Assembly: GCF_029278565.1 (NCBI RefSeq)
Contig: NZ_CP119559.1
Coordinates: 1,302,001 to 1,366,000 of the forward strand
From: Haloarcula halophila
GTDB taxonomy: Archaea > Halobacteriota > Halobacteria > Halobacteriales > Haloarculaceae
DNA: 64,000 bases
Reading direction: 5' to 3'
The notes under the pieces: generated by a model
Told to the model about the DNA's origin: nothing
The model's database searches: none
What the model saw: the letters and a program-made list of their open reading frames with translations, nothing else
Part shown: piece by piece, positions 34,206 through 42,356 of the stretch
How positions within the stretch are numbered: the first letter of the stretch is position 1
How the letters are laid out: each line of letters begins with the position of its first letter
Program-made: the position numbers and the translations under genes

Positions 34206-34602
34206 GGGACAGCTACCGCTGTCGGTACTCGAAGTGGCTATCGGCGTCGTGGTGATCCTGAGCGTCACGCTCGGCTTCGCGCTTGGACCACCGGCGGCGG
34301 ACGCCCGCGGCCCACAACTGGAAGCGTACGCTACCGACGTGGCGACGGTACTGGCAAACGAACAGCCACGCCACGGTGGGTCGACACGGCTCCGGGAAGT
34401 CGTCGCGAGCGAGGCAGCGTTCGATCGGGAACGCGGAGCGCTCGAACGACGCGTCGAACGGATTCTCCCCGGAAACGTTCTCTTTCGGATCGAGACACCA
34501 CATGGGAGCGTCGGCCTCGCCCAGCCACGACAGACGGTGACAGGGACGGCTGTCGTCCCGACTGGCGCCGGACAGGTCAGCGTCGAGGTGTGGTACGCGT
34601 GA
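34198..34602 (+). CDS. Pilin-like protein 4 of the operon
   Basis: A 134-residue protein starting MRRGQLPLSVLEVAIGVVVI: two arginines, Gly-Gln cleavage site, then a hydrophobic helix containing a Glu. The external part is short and mixed (VLANEQPRHGGSTRLREVV; VSVEVWYA at the end). It is the smallest of the set and could be a tip or priming pseudopilin. It overlaps neighbours by eight and four bases. Confidence 0.75.
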   Translation: MRRGQLPLSVLEVAIGVVVILSVTLGFALGPPAADARGPQLEAYATDVATVLANEQPRHGGSTRLREVVASEAAFDRERGALERRVERILPGNVLFRIETPHGSVGLAQPRQTVTGTAVVPTGAGQVSVEVWYA

Positions 34603-35117
34603 GCGAACGCGGACAGCTCGTCCTCGTCGCCGCGGTACTGGTCGCGATCGCGATCGCGCTACTGGTGCTTGCGGCGTTACAACTCGGCTATCACGGGGAC
34701 GTCCATGCGACAGCCGACGACGACGATCCGACCGCCGCGACGCTACGCGTCCTCGAACGGTCGGTGCCAGCAGCCAGTCGAGGCATTCCACGGGACTACA
34801 GCTGGTCCCGCCGCAGTGCCGCAGTCAGTGCCGTCCGCGGGACCCTCGCACCGACGCTCGATCGGCTCCGGACAGCAGGCGTCCGGGAGGGCGTAGTTCG
34901 GAACGTGAGCTACAACGAGACGGCCGCGACAGCCTGGCAACGTTCGAACTGTGCCAGCGGTCCGAACCGTGCGTTCGGACCGTGTCGGACCGACCGGGGC
35001 GTCGCTGTCCAGGAGCGCACCGGACGAACCCACGTGTTGGCGGTCGGGTTCGACGTGACAGTCACCACACAGCGGGGTCGGACCGCTGTCACCGTCGTCG
35101 TCCCGGTGACTGGCTGA
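34599..35117 (+). CDS. Pilin-like protein 5 of the operon
   Basis: A 172-residue protein. GTG 34599 (in GTGA with the previous stop) gives VSERGQLVLVAAVLVAIAIA: basic leader, Gly-Gln site and hydrophobic helix. The external domain holds three cysteines in CASGPNRAFGPC and nearby residues, so a disulfide is possible. It is the last gene of the operon; the regulator gene begins 56 bases later. Confidence 0.75.
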   Translation: MSERGQLVLVAAVLVAIAIALLVLAALQLGYHGDVHATADDDDPTAATLRVLERSVPAASRGIPRDYSWSRRSAAVSAVRGTLAPTLDRLRTAGVREGVVRNVSYNETAATAWQRSNCASGPNRAFGPCRTDRGVAVQERTGRTHVLAVGFDVTVTTQRGRTAVTVVVPVTG

Positions 35118-35142
35118 GGACGCGACTGGACACGACCGAGTC

Positions 35143-35163
35143 ATTCTTTACCGTACGGCCGTA
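35143..35163 (+). promoter_or_regulatory. Promoter and palindrome of the FilR1-type regulator
   Basis: ATTCTTTA (35143-35150) serves as a TATA-like element. The perfect palindrome TACGGCCGTA (35154-35163) follows at once, before ATG 35174. A protein bound there would block initiation, so autoregulation is plausible. Confidence 0.5.
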
Positions 35164-35173
35164 TGTCGTAGTA

Positions 35174-35971
35174 ATGACACGGGATGCAGTTCACCGGGAC
35201 ATCCAATTTCTGACCGGCTCACCCGCACGGTTCGCCGTGGTCTCCGCGCTGGCCGAGTCGCCGGCGCGTCCCTGTGAACTGTGTGAACGGATCGACGCGA
35301 CGCGGACGACGATCCAACGGATCTTAGCTGGCTGTAGCGACCGGCAGTGGGTCCGGAAAGTCGACGGGGACTACCGGTTGACGCTAACCGGTCGACGGAT
35401 GTACGAACGGTACGCCGCACTGGTGAACGAGGCCGAGCGAGCCAGGGAGTTCGGCCCGCTTGCGCAGTATCTCGGACCGATCGGCGACGAACTCCCCGAT
35501 ATCGTCTTCGACGCCGGAAGGATAACCGTCAGCAGCGAACAGACGCCGCTCGCACCCGTCAACCGGCTCACCGACTGGTTTGCCGACGCCGAAGGGCCGG
35601 TCAAGACGATCTCCCCGATCGTGGCAGCGACGTTCAACGAGGCTGCTGCAACGTTGTTGGAACGAGGCGTCCGGATCGAATCGATCATCGACGACGGCGT
35701 CTTGGAGCGTTCCGAACGGGAGTTCCGCGAGGAACTGGAACGGGGGATCGACCACGAATCGATCGAGTTCTACGTCCACGAATCGTCGCTCGACTTCGGG
35801 CTCGTCGTCGACGACCGCGGGTGCTGTCTGGGTGCCTACGACGACGGGAACAACCTCCGTGTGGCATTGGTCGTCGAGGACCCCGTCGCACGGGAGTGGG
35901 CGATCGACCAGTTCGAACAGTACCGTGCGGCTGCGACGCCGCTCGGGACCGTGTTGTCGGCACCGGAGTGA
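35174..35971 (+). CDS. Helix-turn-helix transcriptional regulator (FilR1/DUF1724-like)
   Basis: A 265-residue protein. Residues 10-85 form a winged helix (FAVVSALAESPARPCELCERI, TTIQRILAGCSDRQWVRKV). The C-terminal 150 residues match the FilR1-type effector domain of archaeal regulators (PVKTISPIVAATFNEAA, RGVRIESIIDDGVLER, IEFYVHESSLDFGLVVDD). It lies 56 bases after the pilus-like operon in the same direction but has its own TATA-like element and a palindrome, so it may regulate the operon and itself. The ligand is unknown. Confidence 0.82.
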   Translation: MTRDAVHRDIQFLTGSPARFAVVSALAESPARPCELCERIDATRTTIQRILAGCSDRQWVRKVDGDYRLTLTGRRMYERYAALVNEAERAREFGPLAQYLGPIGDELPDIVFDAGRITVSSEQTPLAPVNRLTDWFADAEGPVKTISPIVAATFNEAAATLLERGVRIESIIDDGVLERSEREFREELERGIDHESIEFYVHESSLDFGLVVDDRGCCLGAYDDGNNLRVALVVEDPVAREWAIDQFEQYRAAATPLGTVLSAPE

Positions 35972-36116
35972 AAACGGATGGCGGCGACCAGCGGATGAAG
36001 GAGGGGCCGAAGCGTCAGGTGGGGCACCCGTGGACGCCGTAGCGGAAGGGCGTCCGTTACTGAAACCGATACCGACCTATATCTACGCACTGCACTGTGT
36101 TACTGACCCGAACACA

Positions 36117-36135
36117 TGTTACAGCAGTTGTAACA
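36117..36135. promoter_or_regulatory. Inverted repeat TGTTACA-n5-TGTAACA
   Basis: Perfect 7-bp arms at 36117-36123 and 36129-36135 with a five-base spacer, a typical dimer-binding site. A half-site-like TGTTACTG lies near 36099. It is upstream of the small HTH gene at 36236. Confidence 0.6.
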
Positions 36136-36155
36136 CCAAGTTCCGGACCACGGGT

Positions 36156-36193
36156 ACGACCCGACGGTCACCGGGCAGTGACTGTCGGGTCGT
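36156..36193. promoter_or_regulatory. Long inverted repeat upstream of the small HTH gene
   Basis: Arms of 16 bases (36156-36171 and 36178-36193, core ACGACCCGAC/GTCGGGTCGT and GTCAC/GTGAC) with one mismatch and a six-base loop. It ends about ten bases before the TATA box of the gene at 36236. It may be an operator or a strong hairpin ending upstream transcription. Confidence 0.75.
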
Positions 36194-36203
36194 GCCGGTT
36201 CAA

Positions 36204-36211
36204 TCTATAAG
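36204..36211 (+). promoter_or_regulatory. TATA box of the small HTH gene
   Basis: TCTATAAG, 28 bases before ATG 36236, supporting a leaderless start. Confidence 0.65.
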
Positions 36212-36235
36212 TAACATCGGGGCGTCGGTGTGGAT

Positions 36236-36469
36236 ATGTCACCACCCGGACGGGAAATCCAGTACACTGAATCGGATGTCATCGAGGTGTTCAAGCAGCG
36301 TGAGGATTACGCTGAGCCACTGACCGCGTCGGAGATCGCCGATCGATTGGGTTGTTCTCGCCGAACGGCACTGAACAAGTTACACGCACTCGAAGACGAG
36401 ACTGATATCACGAGCAAGAAAGTCGGCGGGCGCTCGCGTGTCTGGTGGATTCCCGTTCGGACCGACTAG
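36236..36469 (+). CDS. Small helix-turn-helix DNA-binding protein
   Basis: A 77-residue single winged-helix domain: SDVIEVFKQREDYAEPLTAS, then EIADRLGCSRRTALNKLHAL (helix-turn-helix), then SKKVGGRSRVWWIPV (wing). This form is widespread in haloarchaea and acts as a simple transcription factor. Its start is fixed by the TATA box. Two strong inverted repeats lie just upstream and may be its own binding sites. It converges with the gene at 36466 and overlaps it by four bases. Confidence 0.82.
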   Translation: MSPPGREIQYTESDVIEVFKQREDYAEPLTASEIADRLGCSRRTALNKLHALEDETDITSKKVGGRSRVWWIPVRTD

Positions 36470-37008
36470 AGGTCCCACTCCTCGGCACGCTCCTGTGCCT
36501 CCGTACGAGCCTGTTCGCGGATCGCTTCGATCTTCGCTTCGTTCTCCAGGAAGGCCTCGACCGCTCCCTGTGTCGACTCCTCGGTCGAGTCCGCTCTCTC
36601 GTCCGTCGAAGCGCGTCGCCGCTCCGTCGGTGCGGCCCGTCGTGTGCTCCGTGCCAGGGCTGGGTCCCCGGCGAGTCGCTCCGCGGCCATCCCGGGCGGA
36701 ATCACGTCGTCCCCGGAGTCGGACAGTACCGACGACTCGGTCGCGTACATCGTGACGTGGTACGGCCCGGGAACGGCCAGGTCCGCGAGCGCCGGCGGGC
36801 CGCCCCGCTCGGTACCGGTGTGGTAGGCGCGTGTCGGGACGCCGTCTTCGAACGTGACGACACCCCGCCCGTCGGCGTCGAGCAGAAGCGCGTCCTGGGA
36901 TTCAAAGACCGTGTAGCCGGTAAAGCCCCGGTCGAGCGCCTCGGCGAGTGTGTCGCGCGGGTCAGCGACGACGCGTGACTTCTCCAAGCGACCGCGGGAC
37001 AGGTTCAT
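36466..37008 (-). CDS. Hypothetical partner of the MinD-like ATPase
   Basis: A 180-residue soluble protein. The first 90 residues look globular (RGFTGYTVFESQDALLLDAD, GVVTFEDGVPTRAYHTGTE, YHVTMYATES). The rest is polar with a long charged helix at the end (GAVEAFLENEAKIEAIREQA). Its ATG overlaps the minD stop by four bases, so the two are made together. A role as effector or cargo adaptor of the ATPase is inferred from this coupling only. Confidence 0.72.
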   Translation of the reverse strand: MNLSRGRLEKSRVVADPRDTLAEALDRGFTGYTVFESQDALLLDADGRGVVTFEDGVPTRAYHTGTERGGPPALADLAVPGPYHVTMYATESSVLSDSGDDVIPPGMAAERLAGDPALARSTRRAAPTERRRASTDERADSTEESTQGAVEAFLENEAKIEAIREQARTEAQERAEEWDL

Positions 37009-37772
37009 GGCGGTTCGGGGATGACGGCACTGCGGACCCGATCGGCCACAGTCTCCGAGGGAACCGGTTGTACGGAGAGTCCGTCTGCAACACGGCGAAA
37101 CGCGCCGGCGGCGTCACACTCCGGTGCGTGAGCGAGTAGTGGCCGGCCGGCGCGGCGGGCCTCGCGGGCCTGCTCGCTCTCGGGCACTGTCGCCAGGGTC
37201 GGTCCGTCGAAATACCGCTCGGTCTTCTCGGCGATCCCCTCGATGTCCTCGTCGGGTCGGACCTTGTTGAACAGGACACCGGCGACACCGGTCCCGTAGG
37301 AACTCGCGTACTCCTGAACCTTCAGACCGTCCGAGATCGCGGGGATCGTCGGCTGGAGGACGACGACGATCCGATCGGCCATCACGATCGGGAGGACCGC
37401 AGCGCGACTATCCAGTGCCGGTGGGGAGTCCAACAGCAGGACGTCGGTGTCGGTCGCGAGCGTCGCGACGGCCTCACGGAGTCGTTTCGGATCGGCGTCA
37501 CGGAACCCGTCGAGGCTCGTTCCGCAGGGGACGACCCTCATCCCGAAGCGGTCGTAGGTGGCCTCACCGATCGGGCGGTCGCCGGCGAGGACGTCGTGGA
37601 GCGTCGTCTCCACGTCCGAGAGGCCCGCGTGAAACAGCAGGTTAGCCATCCCAGTGTCGGCGTCGACGACGGTCACGTCGTACCGGTCGGCCAGTGCCAT
37701 CCCCAGGGCGACCGTGCTGGTGGTCTTCCCGGTCCCACCCTTCCCGCTGGCGACGGCGAAGACTTCGACCAT
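37005..37772 (-). CDS. MinD/ParA-family ATPase
   Basis: A 255-residue P-loop protein with the deviant Walker A KGGTGKTTST (residues 11-20 region) including the signature Lys, VVDADTGMANLLF, VLLLDSPPALDS as Walker B and VLFNKVRPDED. A C-terminal amphipathic membrane helix as in MinD is not obvious. Start ATG 37772 follows AAGTTTTTTG (37797-37806) on this strand, so it has its own promoter although cobQ ends only 58 bases upstream. It may position a cellular structure; haloarchaea carry several paralogues with different jobs. Confidence 0.85.
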   Translation of the reverse strand: MVEVFAVASGKGGTGKTTSTVALGMALADRYDVTVVDADTGMANLLFHAGLSDVETTLHDVLAGDRPIGEATYDRFGMRVVPCGTSLDGFRDADPKRLREAVATLATDTDVLLLDSPPALDSRAAVLPIVMADRIVVVLQPTIPAISDGLKVQEYASSYGTGVAGVLFNKVRPDEDIEGIAEKTERYFDGPTLATVPESEQAREARRAGRPLLAHAPECDAAGAFRRVADGLSVQPVPSETVADRVRSAVIPEPP

Positions 37773-37830
37773 GGCGGTTCTGGGTTCGCGCTCGCACAAA
37801 AAACTTCGCAGGTTTTGCGGCTGAAAAAAC

Positions 37831-39309
37831 TCAGTCGATACCCAACGGCCCGAGGTCGACGTGGTCGACGACGAGCGCAGCCGCCCGGTCGTAGGCGTTG
37901 TCCCGATCACAGTCAAGCTCCAGTTGATACTCCGTTCCGGCCGTTTCGATCGTATTTTTCACGAAGGCAACTCTCGGTTCGTCGTTGGCGAAGATGTCGT
38001 GGAGGTAGGTTCCGAGGACCGTATCCGTCGCTGCCCCGGTCGAGTCGAACGGCCGGGAGACGTCGGCGGTCGGCGTCGTCTGACCCATGTGGATCTCGTA
38101 TCCTTCGACGACGCCGGTCGCACCGGCTAATGGACCGACCCCGTCGAGACGGCGGGTGACACGTTCGACGGTCTTCTCTGGCGAGAAGGTCGTCTCGACG
38201 GGGAGCAACCCCAGTCCTTCGACTGTCTCGCTGTCGCCGGTCCCCTCGATGTCGGCGTTGTGGATACGATCGCCGAGCATCTGGTACCCGCCACAGAGCC
38301 CGACAATGGGGCCGTCGAACGCCGAGAGCGCCGTGTCGAAGCCGGCCTCCCGGAGTGCGAGCAGGTCGTCGACCGTGTTCTTGCTCCCGGGAAGGACAAC
38401 CGCGTCGGCGTCGGTCAGCGAGGCCGAGAGCGGGAGGTAGGCGACACGGACGCCCGGTGTCGCGGCGAGTGGCTGGAGATCGGTGAAGTTCGAGATGTGG
38501 GGCAACCGTGGGACGGCGACGGTAACCGCCTCCGCGTCGGCGACGCCGTCGTCGGTTCCCTCGATCGCCTGCTGCCCGACCGGCGGGAGTGCGACGCTGT
38601 CTTCCTCCGGCAGTCCGGGGTCGTCGTGGGGGAGCACGCCAAGGACCGGGACGCCCGTTCGGTCCTCGAAGGCGTCGAGCCCGGGCGCGAGCAGCGATCG
38701 GTCGCCTCTGAACTTCGTGATCACCGCGCCGACGACTCGGTCCCTGATATCCGTCGGCAGCAACTCCAGTGTACCGACGAGCGAGGCGAAGACGCCGCCG
38801 CGCTCGATGTCGGCCACGAGGAGGACGTCGGCGTCGGCAAAGCGGGCCGTCTCGACGTTTGCCAGGTCACGGTCGTGGAGGTTGATCTCGGCGATCGATC
38901 CCGCCCCCTCGGCGACGATCACGTCGTGGTCGGCCGCGAGTCGACGGTGGGCCGCGCGGGCGGCCCCGAGCGCGTCGTCCCAGTATCGATCGTAGTACTG
39001 TCCCGCCGGAACGTCCGCGACGGCCTCGCCGTCGACGACGAGTTGGGACTCCCCGTCCCCTCGCGGTTTCAACAGGACAGGGTTGTGGTCCGTCTCCGGG
39101 GGGACGCGGGCCGCCCGGGCCTGGACGTACTGGGAGACGCCGATCTCGCCACCGGGTGTCGCACGGGCGTTCGTGCTCATGTTCTGGGCCTTGTACGGCG
39201 CGACCGATCGACCACGGTCGGCCAACACACGGCAGAGTCCCGCCGCTACAGTGCTCTTTCCCACGTGGGAGGCTGTTCCGGCCACCAGTATCGTCCGCGC
39301 GTCCGGCAT
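37831..39309 (-). CDS. cobQ: Cobyric acid synthase
   Basis: A 492-residue glutamine-dependent amidase that amidates positions b, d, e and g of adenosylcobyrinic acid diamide. The ATP domain opens with [20 protein letters not shown] and [28 protein letters not shown] follows. The class I glutaminase-like half has the nucleophile Cys in [10 protein letters not shown] (about residue 340) and the His in LGTYLHDIF. Last cobalamin gene of the operon, 47 bases after cobA. Also called cbiP. Confidence 0.93.
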   Translation of the reverse strand: MPDARTILVAGTASHVGKSTVAAGLCRVLADRGRSVAPYKAQNMSTNARATPGGEIGVSQYVQARAARVPPETDHNPVLLKPRGDGESQLVVDGEAVADVPAGQYYDRYWDDALGAARAAHRRLAADHDVIVAEGAGSIAEINLHDRDLANVETARFADADVLLVADIERGGVFASLVGTLELLPTDIRDRVVGAVITKFRGDRSLLAPGLDAFEDRTGVPVLGVLPHDDPGLPEEDSVALPPVGQQAIEGTDDGVADAEAVTVAVPRLPHISNFTDLQPLAATPGVRVAYLPLSASLTDADAVVLPGSKNTVDDLLALREAGFDTALSAFDGPIVGLCGGYQMLGDRIHNADIEGTGDSETVEGLGLLPVETTFSPEKTVERVTRRLDGVGPLAGATGVVEGYEIHMGQTTPTADVSRPFDSTGAATDTVLGTYLHDIFANDEPRVAFVKNTIETAGTEYQLELDCDRDNAYDRAAALVVDHVDLGPLGID

Positions 39310-39356
39310 CTATCGACCGTTCCGCGGGCGACGGACAAGAGTGGTTCGGCGGCGAG

Positions 39357-40007
39357 TCAGTACTCCGTTCCCTTGCGCGCGGAGTGACCGGCATCGAGGG
39401 GGTGTTTCACCTTGCTGACCTCGCTGACGAGGTCGGCGTGGTCGAAGAGGTACGCCGGCCGGTCGTGTCCCCCGGTGAGGACGAGTTCGAGCGAGTCGGG
39501 TTTGGATTCGATCAGCGCGAGGACGTCCTCGGGGTCGATCAGGCCGCGGTTGGCGGCGTACAGCACCTCGTCGAGGACGAGCATGTCGACGCCCGTGTCG
39601 GCCGGCGCGTCGGCACCGAACGGTTCGTCTGCGGGTGCCTCGGCCGTCGCGTCGACGATCTCGCGAGCGCGGTCGAGGGCGCCTTTCGCGCGTGCGGCGT
39701 GTTCGTCGTCGTCGCTCCCGTCCAGGAAGCCGTGCCAGCCGTAGTGGCCCGCGTTCTCGTAGGAAAAGCCCGGCAGGGCCGCGATGGCGTTGTACTCGCC
39801 CCGCACGTCCTCGACCGTCCCGGTCCCGCCTTTCATGAACTGGAGGAGGTGGACCCGGTAGCCGTGACCGACCGCCCGGGTCGCCATCCCCAGGGCGGCG
39901 GTTGTCTTTCCCTTCCCGTCGCCCCACCAGACCTGAACGAGGCCGAACTCGTCGGGGCTCGCCGGTTCGATCGGTTCCGCCGTCGGGCCGGCGTCGTTGT
40001 CGTCCAT
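39357..40007 (-). CDS. cobA: Cob(I)yrinic acid a,c-diamide adenosyltransferase (CobA/CobO type)
   Basis: A 216-residue enzyme that attaches the adenosyl group to cobalt. The P-loop reads VWWGDGKGKTTAALGMATRA (residues 27-46 region). RVHLLQFMKGG, LVLDEVLYAANRGLI and ELVLTGGH are family motifs. It follows cbiZ by nine bases. An N-terminal acidic extension of about 25 residues is haloarchaeal in style. Confidence 0.92.
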   Translation of the reverse strand: MDDNDAGPTAEPIEPASPDEFGLVQVWWGDGKGKTTAALGMATRAVGHGYRVHLLQFMKGGTGTVEDVRGEYNAIAALPGFSYENAGHYGWHGFLDGSDDDEHAARAKGALDRAREIVDATAEAPADEPFGADAPADTGVDMLVLDEVLYAANRGLIDPEDVLALIESKPDSLELVLTGGHDRPAYLFDHADLVSEVSKVKHPLDAGHSARKGTEY

Positions 40008-40016
40008 ACCGTGAGG

Positions 40017-40718
40017 TTACGGGCGGTCGACATCTGTCTGGCGGTCGGTGACGACGCCGTGGTCGGTGTCGGCCGGTACGGGCGGGCCGTCGTCGTAGTG
40101 GCTATCGAGGCTCGCAGCGACGGCGTCCCGGACACAGGCCCGCGTCGCGGCCCCGACCGTGGTCGCGCTCCCCGCGAACCCGGCCCGCTCGCAGTCGGGT
40201 GCCGAACCCACGAGGACGGCGTCGGAGGTCGTTCCCGGGACGCCGGCGAGCGCCTGGAGCGTCGCGGCCTTCGCCTCGACGGCGGTCGCCAGGAGCGTCG
40301 CCAGCGCGCCGTCGTCCAGCGCCCGCTCGACGCCGACGAGGAGGTTGACCGTGCCGGGACGCCACTCGTCCGTGCCGGTGCTGGCCTCGTCGGCGGCCGA
40401 TCGGTCCGCGTGGACCGGGAGGACCGCGGGGTTCGAGAGTCCCGCCGTGGCGACGACGGTCACCGGCCCGTCGCGGGCACGGCGGGCGTCGGCCATCCGG
40501 ACGCCGGTCAGCAGCGTCGGCCCGACCGGAAAGCCGGCGGCTCCGAGCCGTTCCGCCCGGTAGGCGTCGAGGTCGGTCCGGTCGAACGCCGTCGGGACCG
40601 TGACGTTGTAGGCGGCGTCGGCCCGCACGTAGCCGCCGTCCCACGCCGTCGACAGCCAGCGGGTACCGGGCCGGCGGAGCTGACAGACCCCCTCCCGGAC
40701 TGTCGTCTGGAACGTCAC
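40017..40718 (-). CDS. cbiZ: Adenosylcobinamide amidohydrolase
   Basis: A 233-residue salvage enzyme that cleaves cobinamide-type precursors back to cobyric acid, an archaeal salvage route. Motifs: LSTAWDGGYVRADAAYNVTV, LLTGVRMADA, VVATAGLSNPAV and GTVNLLVGVERAL, then TEAKAATL-like VEAKAATLQALAG. It overlaps cobD by four bases. Its presence means scavenged cobamides can be used as well as new synthesis. Confidence 0.9.
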   Translation of the reverse strand: MTFQTTVREGVCQLRRPGTRWLSTAWDGGYVRADAAYNVTVPTAFDRTDLDAYRAERLGAAGFPVGPTLLTGVRMADARRARDGPVTVVATAGLSNPAVLPVHADRSAADEASTGTDEWRPGTVNLLVGVERALDDGALATLLATAVEAKAATLQALAGVPGTTSDAVLVGSAPDCERAGFAGSATTVGAATRACVRDAVAASLDSHYDDGPPVPADTDHGVVTDRQTDVDRP

Positions 40719-41761
40719 ACCGCCAGTGCCTCCAAGAGCCTGTCGTTGTCGGCCGGCGTGCGGACCGCGACACGGACGTGACGGTCGAGCCCGCGGAAGG
40801 TGCGCGCGTCCCGGAGCGCGATGCCGGCCTCGCGGGCCTCGGTCAGGAGGGCGTCGACGTCGGTGTCGGACACCGACAACAGGAGAAACGGGGCGTCGGA
40901 GGGAGCGACGCCGAACCGGGTCCGGAGGCGCTCGCGCATCCGTTCGCGTTCGCGGTCGACCCGCTCGCGCGTGCGGTCGACGAACGCCGTCTGTCCGTAA
41001 CAGTGCGTGCCGACCGCGGCCGCGGCGGTGCTCATCGACCAGGCGCGCCGCGCCGTCACCAGCCGTTCCAGGTGATCGCCGGTCCCGACGGCGTACCCCA
41101 TCCGGACGCCGGGGAGACCGAACAGTTTCGTCAGCGAGCGGGCGACGACGACCCCCTCACGCCCGGCCAGCGACGGGTCGTCCGTGAACCCGAGGAACGC
41201 CTCGTCGACCAGCAGCGTCGTCCCGGCGTCCCGACAGCGGTCGGCGAACGACCGGAGCGCGTCCGGGGCGGCGGTCTCGCCGGTCGGGTTGTTCGGGTTG
41301 CAGACGATCGTGAGCGCGTAGGGCTCGGGGTCCGCATCGAGTAGGTCGTCGTGGGCGACGAACGCGGGCTCGGCCCCCTGGAGACGGATCTCGCGTGCGT
41401 ACTCGCCGAAACTCGGCCGGGGGACGAGGACGGCGTCGCCGGCCCGGACCGTCGTCTGGATCGCTAACCGGATCGCCTCCAGGCCGCCGGCGGTCGGGAC
41501 GACCTGGCCGGGCTCGCAGTCGACGAACGCCGCGGCGGCCTCCCGGAACTCGGGATAGCCGTCGTCGGGATAGCTCCGCGCGCGGTCGAACGCGTCCTCG
41601 AAGACCCCGGTCACGCCAGGGGGAGTCGTTGGGTTCGTGTTGGCGCTGAAATCCAGCAGTTCCGGGTCGTCGCTGCTACCGTGTGGTACCCGGCCGTCGG
41701 CGTCGATAGCGCCGTCGATCCCACCCTGCGCCCGTAGTGCCGCGACCGTATCGGGGTCCAT
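40715..41761 (-). CDS. cobD: Threonine-phosphate decarboxylase (PLP aminotransferase fold)
   Basis: A 348-residue PLP enzyme producing aminopropanol phosphate for the nucleotide loop. LLDFSANTNPTTPPGV, VCNPNNPTGE, the Asp in LLVDEAFLGF, and the Schiff-base Lys in SLTKLFGLPGVRMGY are visible. Histidinol-phosphate aminotransferase shares these motifs; the cobalamin context decides. I use ATG 41761 (MDPDTVAAL) rather than 41782. It overlaps cbiZ by four bases. Confidence 0.88.
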   Translation of the reverse strand: MDPDTVAALRAQGGIDGAIDADGRVPHGSSDDPELLDFSANTNPTTPPGVTGVFEDAFDRARSYPDDGYPEFREAAAAFVDCEPGQVVPTAGGLEAIRLAIQTTVRAGDAVLVPRPSFGEYAREIRLQGAEPAFVAHDDLLDADPEPYALTIVCNPNNPTGETAAPDALRSFADRCRDAGTTLLVDEAFLGFTDDPSLAGREGVVVARSLTKLFGLPGVRMGYAVGTGDHLERLVTARRAWSMSTAAAAVGTHCYGQTAFVDRTRERVDRERERMRERLRTRFGVAPSDAPFLLLSVSDTDVDALLTEAREAGIALRDARTFRGLDRHVRVAVRTPADNDRLLEALAV

Positions 41762-41801
41762 GTCCCTCGGGACGGTCGGCACCGTGGAGAAGCTTTCGCG
41801 C

Positions 41802-42356
41802 CTACAGGCGCTGACCCGCCACGCGGGCGTCGGCCAGCGTGTTGACGTTGATCGCCAGCCGAGGATCGTGGAACAGGACCGCGTCGTCGCCGTCGTCGCC
41901 GACGACGTTGACGCCAGTCGGTGCGACCTCCCGACCCTCCCGCCGGAACGTCGTGTCGTCGCTGACGCCCAGCTCGCGTTTCAGCGCCGCCGGGACGAGC
42001 ACCGTCAGCGATCCGGTGTCGTGGCGCGCGAGGACCTGATCGAGGACCGGCCCGTCCAGCAGCGGCAGGTCCGCGGCGACTGTCAGGACCGGCCGCGAGA
42101 GCCGGTCGTCCGACAGCGCCGCCTCCAGGTCCGGGACGTACCCCTCGCCCGGCGTCTCGATGGCCGGCGCGTCGACGTGAGTGGCGGTCCCCGGGGCCTG
42201 CGGTGACGTCACGGCGTAGGCCGTCTCGACGGCGCTCTCCCGGACCGCCGCCAGGACGCGGTCGACCATCGGGACGCCGCCGACCCGAAAGAGGGGTTTC
42301 TCGGCGTCGCTGTCCAGTCGGGTCCCGCGACCCCCACACATCACCAGCGCGTCCAC
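41802..42356 (-). CDS. cobY: Adenosylcobinamide-phosphate guanylyltransferase
   Basis: A 184-residue archaeal nucleotidyltransferase, non-homologous to bacterial CobU, that activates cobinamide phosphate with GTP. The nucleotide motif is ALVMCGGRGTRLDSDAEKPL at the N-terminus; the region VLTVAADLPLLDGPVLDQVL binds metal. I choose GTG 42356 (VDALVMCGG), which overlaps the cobS end by 16 bases; ATG 42338 would remove part of the first strand. The haloarchaeal CobY pattern with C-terminal AINVNTLADARVA is clear. Confidence 0.88.
   Translation of the reverse strand: MDALVMCGGRGTRLDSDAEKPLFRVGGVPMVDRVLAAVRESAVETAYAVTSPQAPGTATHVDAPAIETPGEGYVPDLEAALSDDRLSRPVLTVAADLPLLDGPVLDQVLARHDTGSLTVLVPAALKRELGVSDDTTFRREGREVAPTGVNVVGDDGDDAVLFHDPRLAINVNTLADARVAGQRL

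Noticed and set aside
39156-40781. A 541-codon plus-strand frame over cobA and cbiZ
   Set aside because: Antisense to two recognisable cobalamin genes.
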